Shown: in pieces, positions 22,701 through 37,700 of the stretch
Layout: the number at the start of each line of letters is the position of its first letter
How positions within the stretch are numbered: position 1 is the first letter of the stretch
Assembly (NCBI GenBank): GCA_963169105.1
Contig: OY720641.1
Span: 4,913,258-4,977,257 of the forward strand
Source of the DNA: Ceriagrion tenellum
Taxonomy: Eukaryota; Arthropoda; Insecta; Odonata; Coenagrionidae
Direction of reading: 5' to 3'
Length of the DNA: 64,000 nt
Notes under the pieces: generated by a model
Told to the model about the DNA's origin: nothing
What the model saw: the letters and a program-made list of their open reading frames with translations, nothing else
Databases searched by the model: none
Position numbers and translations under genes: made by a program

Positions 22701-25700
22701 GAACACAAAATACGGCAAGATAAATCGAGTCACACGTTTTAGGTATTTGGGCAAGATCCTTGAACCCACAGGAGGAGAGAAGATAGCCCAGAAGACTCGA
22801 TTACAGAAAATGAAGAGGGCATATGGCAAGACATACAATATCTATAACTAGGAATGCATTTCCATAAACACAAAGATCAGGCACTACAACACTGTAATCA
22901 AGCCAGAGGATTTGTATGCAAGTGAAACTCTTACGCTTCATATAAAAAGAGATATGGAGAACATACTGAAGGAAGAGTGAAAAATCATGAGGAAAATTCT
23001 TGGCCCAAAATTAACAGAAGAAGGGTAGAGGCTGGAAGGGTATACGACAGAAGAAGGGTATAGGACTCCAGGAAAACTACGGAGAAGATGTCTAACCTGG
23101 CGGCAGATATCAGAAAAAGAAGACTACAATTTTTCGGGCATATCAATAGACTCCCACCAACAAGACTCATCAAGAAGGTCATCACATATTTACAAGGTGT
23201 CAAATCAACAATACCATGGTCGTCTCAAGTCAGAGGTGATCTAGGAAAAGCAAAAATAGACCCTAAGGAAATTGAAAACTGAATTACCTACAGAAACAAG
23301 ATACACCAGTGGAACATAATGCCAGAGAATGAAGTCCCAAAGAAACCAGGGACAAAGTGGACGGAAGAGAGAAAGAGAATCCACGGAGAAAGAATGAGAG
23401 AAGTGTGGAAGATAAGAAAGGAACTTAGAAATGAGTCATAATGCTTTGTGTGATCCAATAAAAAAAGGGTCCATACGCAAATAATAATAATAATTTTATT
23501 GAAGAAGAGGCTGGTGAAGAGCTATATGGAGCGTAGCGTTGTGTGGGAAAGAAACGTGGACCCTCAGGAAGGAGGACGTGAATAGACTGCAGGCGTTTGA
23601 TATGTGGGTGTGGAGAAGGATGGAGAAGGTTAGATGGACGGAGAGGAAGACTAACAAGGAAGTGCTTGAGATGGTGGGCGAGGAAAGGAAACTTCTGAAT
23701 GAAATCTGGTATAAGCAGGCTAAGTGGCTGGAGGAAGTAAGCAGTGGCGGTGCTAGACCAAATGTAGATGTCGGCTACATCAGCTTTGCGAGGCCTCTTT
23801 CATTTCCCAGTCAGAAAGAAAACGATAAATAGAATGAGACTGATGTATGAGTATATGAGTTTTATTGTTAATGAAAAGTTGACAAAATTACATAAATCAA
23901 AAATTAAATAAACGAATTTTTTGGCTTTTAGCCTCACTGAATTTTTTCAAGATTATGTCATAGTTAACACCAGCCGCTATTTCCGCACACAGTATCACCT
24001 AACTTTTGAAGTGTTGCTAGACCATAATGCGACTCTGGATAAATACTACTCATGTGTACGGAAATATATACGAATAACTAAACTTTGAATAACATTGTTA
24101 AACTTTTTTTGCTAGGCCATCGGCGGTGGCCGACGTCGCTGATGCCTAGCACCGCCACTGGAAGTAAGAAGGGACAATGGTTTACTCAAGGCTGTGATAG
24201 AGGGAAGGATGTTTGGCAATTGGGGAAGGGGTGAAAAGAGAATAGGTTTCTTTGATGGGAGGAAGAAGGGTAGATCACATGCAGAGGTGAAAAAAGAAAC
24301 ACTGTGGGTAGATACGACCTCAAAAGTGGGGAAAGCCGGGAGGATTTTCTCTGATTTTTACACCTTCCTTTTATCTGTGGAATACTTGAAAAAAATACCT
24401 CTTATGTGTTTGAAAATGAAAATTCTTGCATCCGTAACTCATTCCCTGAAATTACACTAAGATGATCCCCTATCTACCCAGCGTCATGGCCTCAAGGGCT
24501 TACTGGCTCCCCCAAGGGGTGCTTATTTTTATCGACATTAAAATTTTGCAGGTAATGGTGAAACACTTAACATGCTTTTATGTATTTGTTTCAGAGATTT
24601 CATTGCTGTTCATTTGAGAAAAAAGACTTTTCTCATTGCTATTTCTCTTTGAATGCCTTACAGATCCCAATGTGGTGGTTATGTGGAAGAAGGGAGGAAC
24701 TCCATTGTACTCAGACAACATTAAAATGACCTATGATGAGCGAATTGCAAGACACAATGATAACACTCTTGAGATTAGAGATGTGACTGCCAAGGATTCT
24801 GGTGATTATTCGTGTGAGCTGAGCACCCCGGATAAACTCCACATCATTCACATTCTCCACGTTTTCTGTGAGTAAACCCCATTATGTGCATCTTTTGCTA
24901 CATTTAATTTTGGTGCTGTCTAAAAAATACATATTAAAGTAATCATTGAGATGCCCACAGTTTGAGAATTTAATAAATACCATTTGAAAGTCTTTAGAAT
25001 TCTTCTCACTTGCAAAAATATTTTTCATTTTGATTACTGAATGTACTAATTGTTAAAATAAACATAAAAAAGTTCCTCAAAACAACTTATTCTATACTTT
25101 CCTGAAGGAGTGTCTATTGTGCACCCAAAAGAATTTCATGAATGCAAAAATTTTATTGAATGATATAAATTTTGATTTATACCATGAGTAAGGGGAATAA
25201 AATCATGACACTTTCTGCATTACCTGCTAAGGTCCTTGGTTTAGGTCGCTGGTTATTTGTAATCTGAGCATTAATGTCCTTGAAATTTGACAGCGACATT
25301 CGGTAATGCATTTTGTGTCTAAGAAAGTTAAAGAAGTCATCCGATTAGATTTGGCGTGCATTTATTAACAGGGATGAATACTGCCACACTGGCCATGTAT
25401 TTTGAATTATCTAAACCTAGTTTTTCTGTTATTTCTTGGACTCGGTGCAATAAATATAGCATAGGTGAGGCATGCTAGTTTTGAAAAAGATTTATTTTCT
25501 ATCTGCCCATTTCCTACCTTCATACGAATTCGTAGCTAAATGGGAACTCTTTCTGAATATGTACTTCGTCAGGGTTATGTTCTCCTCAAAACATAATGTG
25601 TGTGATGTCATTCATTAAATTTACTTGGTAACAATTTTCTTTTGTGTGCAGCTAAAGCAAAAATTGTCAATGTGCACCCGGGTCCAAACAAGATTATCAG

Positions 25701-28700
25701 GAAAGGAGAGCCTCTCACCATTAAGTGTGATGTTGAAGGATATCCAGTGCCTACAATTACCTGGTCCAGGAAGGTGAGGGACTTTTCATTATTGTTTTTT
25801 ATTCTTTATTTTAAATAATTTTCAAGGTCAACTATTGATTCCCTTACTCCTTAACATCATATTTGGTTGTTGACATTTATAATTGTTATTATATTAATGT
25901 TCTGTATTTTGTTTTGTTACTTTGTTTGTTGTATGTACCTAGCAACCAGTTGTTGGATAGCTACATAGGTGATGAGAGTAAAGAGGTAACAAATAACAGT
26001 GTAAGAGTGACATGCAGAAATAAAGTTGCATTCTGAAATTAATTCCATCTACTCGATATAAATATTACAGTCATTCAATCCTAAGATTGGTTGACTGCAG
26101 CCCTCCACTCTTCCCAATCTAATGCTAGTTCCCTTACCTCCTAACACCTCATCCTATGTATATACATTCCTCTTTATTTTGTCCATGAACTTATTCTTGA
26201 GTCTTTCTCTGGGGAATTTTTTCCTCTATTTTACCTTCAATGATGTTCCTCACAAACCCATTGTGTCTCATGAAGTGTCCAATCCATCTTGTTCTTCTTT
26301 TCTCTATGGTGTCCCATATGGTCCATTCCTTTTCTATTCTTCTGTACACTTCATCATTTCTTATTTTTTCCATCCATTTTCTCTTCAGCATCCTCCTCCA
26401 GCACCAGGTTTCAAAGGCTTCCAGTCTATTCTGGTCAACTTTTCTAATGGTCCATGCTTCCGATCCATAGAGTGCTACGCTCTACATGAATGTTTTCACA
26501 TACTGTTTCCTGGTTTGAATTTTCTTTGAGCACAGCAGTTGTCTTTTTCCCATGAACGCCTTCTTAGCTTGGGCTATTCTCCGCATGATGTCCGTTGTAC
26601 TTCTTCCGCTCCACGTGATGGTACTTCCGAGATAGGTGAAGGAATCCAATTGCTCTAATTTCTCTCCTCTCAGGGTGACTTCTGCATTCATCTTCTCTAT
26701 TCGACATGCTAGGATTTTAGTCTTCATCTTACTTATTTTCGTGTTCTATTCTTGGAGAACTTGGTCCATGACATTGAGTGACCTTTGAAGATCCTCACGA
26801 TTTCCAGCTATGACTGTGATATCATCTGCCAAGTGGATCTTGTTTGTTTCTTAAAGCTTAATTCTTCAATAATAATGCTCCCTTAATATCCATGCTGAAT
26901 ATCTTGCTATAACCATTGCATTCACCTAACTGATAATACAGACTGCAGGTGGATGACTGGATGTTGCATTTGGTATCCAAGTGAAAGGATCATTACAAGC
27001 TAGAGGAAATCTGAAATAATTAGCATGTTTCCAAAATTATCAGACATTTAGCAAGTCATCAAGCCATCCTTTTCATATAGAATAAACAGGACCTATCAGC
27101 TTGGTATCATATCCAAGGTCTTCTGCATTTCCTTAAATTTATCTACTTCTAACAGATACGCAGTGCCATTTACTTGGCCACTGGTACAACATGGAACTAC
27201 CCAGGGTTATTTTGAAGGTTTTCTGAAGTATGTTTTTTGGAGCTTCTTGTCATGTAGAAAAAGCTTATTGACGTGAGAGACAGTTAAATGTATAGCATTA
27301 TATCTCTCTCAATTTATCCTGGTGAGTTTTTACTCTTGGATCATATTCAGCGTTCTTCTCTGGGACCCTGCACCAAATATTTTAATTCAAAAGAATATTC
27401 TGCTGCCGATGTGTAAAATGTACATCACATAGTGATCCATGCTGCTCTTAGTTTCTTTGTTTCCTTCCTCCACCTTGTGCTTATTTGTTTACTCGAATGG
27501 TTTGTGCCAAAAACATTAATTATTATGCTACAGATGAAGGTTATCATATATATAATACAAGAAGTTATACTAATCACCATCAAGTATGTGTCAGAACAAG
27601 GAATTCTGATTGTGCCCTGCTGTGTATGGGTCATTTATTATTTAACTAACTTCCTCTGGAAGTCGAACAAAATGCTTATTTTCTGTTAAAGTTTTTTACT
27701 AATATGATGACTTTCTTCAACCACTACCGGGCATTAGCATGATTTTACCTGAGATCATTAGCAATAAGTATATGATTGAGCGTTAATGAAATATGGGTAT
27801 CCATGAACATGAAAGAACAGAGGTGAAAGTATAGAGAAAGCGCCTCCAATGGCAACAGATGCAGGATAAAATAGCGTTACTTTCTGCTCATATTACCCTG
27901 GCCAATTTTATGATGCATTCAAGAAAAAAAGTTCATCTTACTAGGTGTGCATAATTGTGCTGATCTGAATGTCAATTGAAATTCTAATCTTGCAGGGAAA
28001 GCACCTCGCAACTGGAGAGGAAACCAAGCAGGGCAATTCCATCACCTTCGAATCTGTGGAAAGGAATCACAATGGATCATATGAATGCTCGGCTGAAAAT
28101 GGAATTGGCGAGGCAGTAAAGGCTACTATTGACATCAGAGTGCAGTGTGAGTCATTTTTTTTTAGTTCTTCAACCCTCTTATGCCTCTTGAGCACAATTC
28201 ACCATGCTATATGCATTGAAGTGTCTCATCCATGTGATTTTTGATCATAATATTAATGACAAACTTTTGCATTCTGATTGAATTCTATTATAATGGAATG
28301 TGAAACTTCTGAGTCAATATTGCTAAACAACCTAAGTGGTCATGCTGCTCTCACCATTATATCTGTGAACTTATTAAGAGGTTTTCTCCAGTAATATTTT
28401 TATTATTTGTTCCACCATTTCCTGTTCCTCATTTTTTTTGCTATTATTCCAGATCCACCTGAAATCAAAATAGAGAAGGAGTCAGTTAACACTGCTGAAG
28501 GATATACATCTGAGATAACGTGTACTGTTCATGCTGAGCCAAAGCCTAAGGTTCTTATTTCTTATTTCCTCTAAAAACAGACTTTATTCAATCAATTGGG
28601 TGCTTAAACAAGCTGGTTTTTCTACCTTTTTAGTACATTAATTTAGATTTTATGCATTAGGAATGTTTCAATAGACCCTCATAACTATAGGTATTGGCTT

Positions 28701-31700
28701 TTATCAACAAGGAAAAGCCTGTAAATCTCATTTTTCTTGACAGTCGACAGTTTTAATGACACTTATTACTATTCAAATGATATGAGTTTGTGGTGGAGTA
28801 TAAAATAAATGACAAATAAGGTAAAAATTTATTTTAGGTGAAAGGGTAAATGGATTGCCGTTTCATCTCAATTTAACCTGCAGAGTATTATTCCAGTTTG
28901 GTTGTATTGTATCATTTGAATGTTAGACAGTTTTCACTGAATGATTCAACTGCGTAATTTAATCTGTAGGTCTACTGGTACAAAGAAGGACAACTCCTGC
29001 CCCCATCTGAGAGAATTACAGAATCAAGGATAGGCAGCCGCCACACCCTGCGGATCAAGAACACTCAGGACAAAGACTTTGGAACCTATACGTGCTTTGC
29101 TAACAACACTATTGGACGCAATCAAATGGTTGCAAAACTCTCTGGTAAGTCATTAAATAACTTTAGTGTCTGACTTTTCAGAAGCAACTCCTCAATCAAA
29201 TTTTAATAGATATTGTTTTACCTCCTTGTGGTTGGGAATGATGGGGTAGCAAGAGTACCAACATTCCATCGTGAAGCACCAGGTTTGATATCTGGTAATG
29301 TTGGAGGTTTTACGACAGAATCCAAATGTTCTCGGAGAAGAGAACTCTGAGTTTAATACGCACTCTGTTGTATGAGATGTATTCTCGTTCACAATGAATT
29401 CCATGTTGAAGTAGTGTAGATTTTTCATTTTTTGTCAGCAAATTCCATTAATATGCGGTATAAATTTGTCTACCCAAGAGAATTAACACCAGATTAACAA
29501 GACCCCTCAGCCTAGCAAGAAAATGGCTATAATGTTATTAGAGAACCTACTCGGAGCCCTATGCACGGCATGTGGACAGGGACTACCTCTACCTTTTCTC
29601 TAAAAATTAGTGACAATTTAACCTGTTGCTTTAGGTTGTGGTCAAGTATATTTTTTGCAGTAGAAACCTATTGAAAAAAAAAACAATTTGTTGCTACATA
29701 GAAAACATTGTTGTTACATAGAAAATATGTTTATGCTCAAAAGTGCAATCCTTGTGTTCAACAGGCCATTTATGAATGTTAAACTGAACTCTTACAGTAC
29801 TTTTAGTTACGTCATACACTTTAGATCATCCTAAACAATGATCTTTGCTCAAAATTACTGTGGAGTTCCAATAACCCTTTAATATGTACTGAAGGGTTAT
29901 TCGGACACCACAGGACTGTACAGTTGCCTATTTGACATATGTGATTCAGGTCAGTTAGTGTTGGATACCTTAGACAATAAATTTTTTATTCAATGCATAA
30001 CTCAAAGTTATCTTAGTAACTAATTTCACGAATTGTATCCAATGTATGGTAAAATTTTTTCAATGTTTTACTATACTTGAAATTAATATAAGATGCCAGT
30101 GTCTTTTTTACTTTCTTTCAAGTTATATATTAATAACATTTGTATCAGATATATTGCTAATAATTTCCTCTTCTTCTAAAACTTACCATACTGGCTTTTG
30201 TTAGCCATATTACTAACTAAAATTTTCATGTTTTTTTTACTCAACAGTGCAATAATAAGAATTTTAAATATTTTAAACTGTGGCATATAAAATATCATTG
30301 GATTTCACACCAAATTGGAAAATCCATTTTTGTGCAGAGCGATAAATATTAACTGGTTTTTACCTAACACTAATCACTGGAGAGGTGGCCTCCTCAACAG
30401 GAGTCACACGTCTTCAGAAACCAACTAAATTTTTATACAGAAAAATGAAGCAGGAGGATAAAATTCTGGCAAGAGCACGCACAACTCATCAACTGAGAAA
30501 GATTTTCAGATTGATTAGAGAAGTCTGTGTCAAGGAACAAAATATGATGGTCAAAAGAAAAGCAGACACACGTCTCACATATCACATAACTTCGAATAAT
30601 GCTGGTTGGTTGGGAACTAAAAATTGGCAGAAAGGTTTAACCATGTGTACACATTTCTATCCTATGGTATTTGGCAAGCCTTGGTGCATACTTTATTTTC
30701 ATGCCAAAAAAAGTTTTGATTCTAAGTTTCGAAGATCCACTCATCTCCCTGCTGAAACCATAGCATGTGGTGATGTATTCATTGCATCTGGATTCTCAAC
30801 AAGGACTATGAGACCATGGCTAAAACCGGGACCAAATTTTTGGCAACACTACATTCAGTGGGTGCCAGACGCATATGTGCTAAACAAGTTTTTTTTCACA
30901 GGATAGTATTTAATCTACCTAATATTATGATCAGTTAATAGTAAACTACTTAAAACTCTGCTATTAGAGACATGGATTAGTTAATCTAATCAGAAAAAAA
31001 ATTATGGCATTTTTGTATCCCTCTGCATGTTAAACACGCAAGAGACAACAAGGTTTTGTAAATTAGCAGCAAAATATAAATATGTACATACTACACTTCT
31101 GAGTATATTTTTGCAAGTATGGAATAAATATTTATTGGTCAAGCCACTGCACAAACAAAAAGGTGACCCTGGACACGGACTGACGCTGAGGCAAAGGGTC
31201 AAGAAAACCTGCACCCAGCGTCAGACGAAAGGATTTGGTGTATGTATTCTAAGAACTTGGGTCCCTAAATGTAGAAAAAGTATACCTCAATGATTTTTTG
31301 CTTCAAGAGAATTCGAGTATGGAGGATGAATATATGTAGTATGAATCCTCATGGTACTCATTAAGGCATTTCCCACGACAAGGCTCTTGGATAAAATAAT
31401 TGAATTTTCATCCCTCTGGTACCCCCTGGTAATACTTTCAATACAAGGGAAATATGTTTAAATTTTTTAAGTGACCTATGAAGAATATGAACTTGGATGA
31501 TGACTGTCCTCCAGTGCCACCAAATAGCTCCCAGCAGACAATGATTGTCATCTTTCAGCATTTCATGTATTGATAGTAGGCTAATGCCAACATCAGCTTT
31601 TCTCCCAATCTTTCATTCTCGGAGTAATCATTTCCTTACCAGCCTATCTGCTTTCCTACATGGTGATAATGGCTATAGTTGTTGGTAGCCTCCTCAAAAT

Positions 31701-34700
31701 AGCTTTCCAAGTCAACTTCGCTTTTGAACTACACACCTCAACTATCTTCCTTATTTCTCTGCTGCATCATTTAGGAAACTGAAATTTGGAGTTATTGTAT
31801 TTTTGAGTTTATGTTTTGCCCTCCTAACTTGCTCATTTTTTAAGGATTAGCATGAACTCTTTTGGCAAAGCAGTAATTGTTGATTCCTCTTACAGGTGTG
31901 CCTAGCAGAGCCCAGTTTGTCAGCAGCTCACCCAAGACGCCGAATGGCCATGCTCAAGTTCTTAGCTGGACAGTTGAGAGCAACTCACCCATCACCCGGT
32001 ACAAACTTATTTACAGGAAGAAAAATGTGAGTTTCTCAATTTCCTTTATACCAAACTTCTAAATATTTATAAGAATGAAGGAATGAGGCAGCTGAGGTGA
32101 ATATGTACTTCCTTGCACCCTTCCTCTTCATCAGATTTTAGGTTATACCCTCCATTGCATAAATTAAATCTTTCAATTTCTAGTATTCACATGAAAGCAA
32201 ACTGAGTTTTGTTTGGACAAATTAATATGTTGTTCAGCAATCCACATTAACCAGGTTGATACTGCATCTCATCGATCCTTAATTTCAAATACTTTCATAG
32301 AATGTTGACCATTCTCACACTTCATGATTTTAAAATTATGACTCTGCCTACAAAAACCAAACCTGCCTCTTGTTTAAATTGATAATGTTGATAAAACAAC
32401 TTTAATAAAGGAATAAATCACCTATATTTTGAAATGATTTTTCAATGAAAATGAAAACAGCAGTCTTCAGCAGTTGCGGCGAATTTTAGTATCACTATTT
32501 ACTAGTATTAAGGCTGAAATGTAAACTATGTAACCTGCTTTCTGAGAAGGTTTTTTTTATCTCATTTGAAGGGAAAATTGGTTTTACAGTGTTACCTTTA
32601 TTCCTTTTCCTTATTTAACTTTCAGACTAATGAGACCAAGATTGAAGAGCCTGAAGTAGTCAATCCTGAAGGAAACGTGTACACTGTGGCTGCTGAGATT
32701 TCTGACTTGGGAGAGGGTGTCTATGAAGCCGCTCTTCTTTCCCAAAATCAATATGGATGGTCCAGTGAAAGTGCCTGGCAAACATTCTCAGGGAGTATGT
32801 TCATTTTCATTCTCTTCATTGTCATTTATGGAATGAATATTATTTTTCACACAAGTAATGGTTCCATCAAAACAATTCTTCACTTCTCACAAAATACTTT
32901 GCTTTGTATTAATAGTGCATTGATAGATATTCTTTAATGAATGTTTTTTAAATCAAAACCCCATTATTATTCAACAGCCTTTTGTTGTACATCAATTAAT
33001 TTCAGTTACTCATTTGCTTTTCAATTTTATTTAAGGTTATTGTAGCAGTAAAAGTTCACTATTTTCAGATAAGGCAGATAAGGCTATGACTGCTTTTTGT
33101 TTGGCACAGTTGTTTTTGTTGCTGGCACACACACAATGTTACTGACATTTAATTTATTTCAGTGGTCCTTTTTTTGTCCTCAGTTATCGTAATTATTAGC
33201 TTATTTGGAGGGTTTAGGCAAAATTAAAACATTGATTGTCCTTTGCCGATGTTTTGGAATATGCTCTTTCTATCTTCAGAACTAGAATGTCAACATAGAG
33301 GACATGGAGGTCATTATTAATAATATCCATTTTTAAACCAATAATCTATCATACATATACATCAATTACCTTGGAAACATATTTACAAAATTAATTTAAT
33401 TCATTACTTACGTATTATCTCTGCAAAACCTTGTCACAATACTGCATATGTGAGTGTAGAAATATGAACTGCTGGTTATTTGAATCAATGAAATATTTAA
33501 ATGCGTTGAATTATAAATGTTGAGGTTACTGCAGTTGACTCACTATGCTATCTGAAGAGAGTCGCCCCCTAGTGAAAAAAATCCTTATGGAAGAAGTATG
33601 CCTGAATCAGGATATGAACACAGACCATGCAGCTTGCAAACGTTAGCAGAATGTTGATAGAACGTTCGTTCAGAACCCAGGGAATGTAATGGAAACTAAC
33701 TCCACAAGCATTCGCAAACAGTTGCAATGATACCTGGCCCAAATGTTGCATGGACATTTGCACGGTTAGCGGAACAAATGGAACGAGAACTGCTCTGCGC
33801 ATGCACGTGATTGAGAGTGAAATTACTGACAGGGGAGGTAAATTCATAGACGCACACATGCATAAATTTAAACAAATAATTAGATCACTTTATCCAAAAA
33901 GAGATATTTTTATGAAATAACTATATAAAGATGGATACCTACATAATGGAATGATGAAAATTTACATGGTGAACACAATAAGATGTCACAGATGTGACCA
34001 GCACAAACATTGAAACACAAGAAAAAAAGAAAACTCACTGGTTTAAATACTTCAGCTGCACACAACCCCCTTATGTATGTGCAATGCAAAAACTATAATT
34101 TATAATGACAGGTCACTTTTTCATTACAACAAGGATAGGATATAATGCTCTAACAATGAACATGTGCAGCGTTTGGTATTGTGCACTTTCACTAGCCCAA
34201 ATGTAACAACTGAACATAGGCAGTGTGCGAATCAACGGGGTGAAGGAGGGGATTTACCCGGCTCGTAAAATTGTTTCCCTGGCTGATGACAGCAATATCT
34301 TTCCCTGCCAGGGAAAATTTTTTCCCCCTCTCTTGCTCCTAGCAACTCTTGCTGTCAACCTCACTGCTTTTGCATTACCGAGGTATTTAGTATGCTTATT
34401 GATGAAAGCACCACTATTTCAAATAAATCAATTTTGATGTTGTGTGTTCGATGTATGCTTGATGGTGAACCATGCAACTATTTTTTTGATGTTATAGAAT
34501 TAACTTCTCTGACTGGCGAGGCTATTGCTGAAAGCATTTCCATTTGTTTTAATAAACATGGCGTTACAGATGAAATTTTATGCAAAAAGTTAATTGGATT
34601 TGCATCAGATGGTGCAGCCAATTTACAAGGAGCATACCGAGGAGTGGTTACATTCTTGAAGAATAGGTATAACCAAGACCTGATTGTTATTCACAGCTTA

Positions 34701-37700
34701 AACCACAAGCTTGAACTGGCCGTGCATGATGATATTAATTAAATGTCAGTTCCACTTCATTTTAAATCATTCATGCACTCTTTATATGGAATTTTCTCAG
34801 CCAGTCCAAAAAAACAAAGAGAGAGAGAAGAAGTTGCGACTACTTTGGGATGTGAATTCAGAAGAATTGGAAACATGTTTGACATTCAATGGGTGGCATC
34901 ATCTTGTAGTACAGTAAAAGCTGTAATGACAAGCTACCCATCACTAGTGCAATTTCTAAAAAATAATATAAGTGATGGGTGCTTAAATCCAAAAAATTAA
35001 GCAAAATATCAAGGATTAATAGAAAAGTTGCCAACATGGTCTTATGTTGTAGAGTTGGCATTTTTCAGAGACACTTTATAAATTCTAAAACATTTATCAC
35101 TGTATTTTCAATCACAGAATTCAGATGCAATCTCTGTTTCATCTGAGATAAGTGTGTGCATCAATTCCTTACAGGCTATGAAGGAGGCTGAAGGGATTTA
35201 CCTCAAAGTAGCAAATGCGGAATATTTTAAAACCGGGAAGTATCAAGGTCAAGATATAAAACAACCATCAAATAAAAACAAGGAAACTTTTGACAGCTTT
35301 AGATGACAGTTCTTACAAGGATTAGTCGATAATTTGAGTGCAAGGTTTTCCAGTGCTAATCACCTCTTTAAAGACTGTGAAGTATAAAACCAAGCATGGT
35401 GGCCTAAAAGTTGCAGCGAACTTCTGTTTGGTGGTGATAGAATTAAACCACTTTGTGATTCGGTAAACATTTATGACAAAAGTGATGAAGATTCTATTGT
35501 GTCAAAAACCATTAAAGAATTTCGTTTGTTTAAGGAACTAAAAAACCAGGAATTTTTAGGTAATTCAATGAAGGAGCTATTTAACAGAATGAAAGTAGTG
35601 CCTGTGTCTTCAGCAGAGTGTGAAAGAGGGTGCAGTATAATGAACATTACACTGACCAAACTAAGGAAAAGAATGCATATTGAGACACTATCATCTCTAA
35701 TGTTTATATCCGTAAATGGACCTGCTCTAGAAGATTTTCCAGCAAGACGGTTTGCAGGTGATTGGATAAAGGAGGGTGATCACTCTGCTACAGACATACC
35801 TCATCGACGGGAAACATCAAGGACATCATCTCATGCAAGCAAACTATTTGTTTAAGGGGATTCACCTTCTTCAAAATGACATCTTTGAAATTTTTTGATA
35901 TTTTCCAATTTGGACATTTACTAATAGTACGTATTCTTATGAGTATGTGTGGAATTTTATTGGAATCTGAGCAACAGAGGAGGAGCATTGTGTGAAGAAG
36001 AAGACTGGTTTTTATATATTAAAAAATTAAGTGCCATTTCCCAAAAATCATTATTTTCATGGTTTTACTACAGTAATTTTGAATACCTTGAGAACTACAA
36101 GAGGTTTAACAATGAAATTATTTCCCCTTATATGGAAACCATGTAGAAAGTTCCTATGCATGCTAAAGTCTGTACATGTAAAACTGACTTCTGAAAAAAT
36201 GTTTTTGTATTTTTTTCAACTTGGAAATTGTAAAACTTAAAAAAAATATCAATTTATAAATCTACTTTTATTTCAGCTAGCATTATTACCATACAATAAA
36301 AGTTGAATTACTTCAATTTTCGTGTAACAATGCACAAGTTTTTCAAATTGATTGAAAATAAAAAAGTTATTCAGCATCTTTGAAATTATCGCCAAGTACC
36401 GAAAACTAAAAAAATAGTAGTCGATCGATTTTTTAACTTTTTTTACCATTGTTCATCTTATTAGTAATATTGAAAGGTATAAAAAATTTTAAAATTTGAA
36501 TTTTCTTTATAATAAGCAAATTGTGCCGAAAGTGGCAAATCCCCTTAAATTGCAGTCTTTCGCGCGACCTTTCATAATCGTAACAAAGGAAATGTTACTT
36601 ATTTTTACGTCGGCTCGAAGCAGATTGCCTAAATATTTCCCCCCCCCTCCCCCCTCCCACCACAACAAGAAGCTTGATTCGCACTCTGAACATAGGTATG
36701 CGAGTATCCTGCTCTATTAACAGTAGCCTCCTATTTATGCTGATGTGATCACCCGAATAACCATCGTCATCCATTTTTAAATATGTTAGCCCATAGAATC
36801 TTTTAATGAGGCTTGGTCTTACACACACCAATTCATAGACCTGCACACACTAATGTCCTTTGTAATAATGCTTTGGGTGAGTTAGAAATAATCGCGATGC
36901 CGTTCAATCACTGCAACTGCAAGTTTAGAAACTTTGCAAGCCTGTAACATACTGGTTCTCCGATGATAAGCTCTTGCAACAAGTCACTTCCATGTGCCCA
37001 CGGGAGAATTAAAAAGATCATTGGATCTGTGCAGAGACTGTTGTTGCTCTCTGAGAAACACATCAAAGATTATAAACACAACTTCATCAGGCTTCAGAAA
37101 CTAGCCATGGTACCCTTTAACAGCATTCCCGTTTTTGTTGTGATAGGTGGGGCTGGGATTCCAATGCTAGGTTCGAAATGTAACATTCTTCGAACATTAC
37201 ATTGTATTGGAAGTGCTACGGGCGGCCAGCGAACATTCCACGAACATTTATGTGCTGCATGGGAGATACCTTGATATTACACCAAGATCTACACCCAGTT
37301 AAGCTGCCAATGCATCCCACTTCTCTATGGGTTTTTTGAAGGCTTTGAAGGAGCTAGATGGTCATTACTGCTGGATATACCAAAGTGCCATATACAGTTA
37401 TGTGCACAGCACCACTATCAACAAGATTAAAGCCAAACTTTAAATGCTGAGGAGGAATTTATTTATATCAAACCATTACAATGTAGGGGAATGATTTTTC
37501 AGTGGAATTTCATCCATGGAATTACTTGAAAAATAATGCTTTTTGTGGAAAAAATTTCAACTCTTTTTGTGAATTTTTTTTTTCTGGGCCAAATTTCACA
37601 TATTCTTAGTGAGTTCTCTTTAAAAACATTTAATGAAAAAAATCATCCATGAGTAATTACGATAAACTATGGTGAATTGATTTTTAATGGTTTTGAGCAC

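Noticed and set aside
26122..26529. 135-codon + strand frame
   Set aside because: It is the antisense shadow of the family 2 non-LTR fragment on the minus strand.
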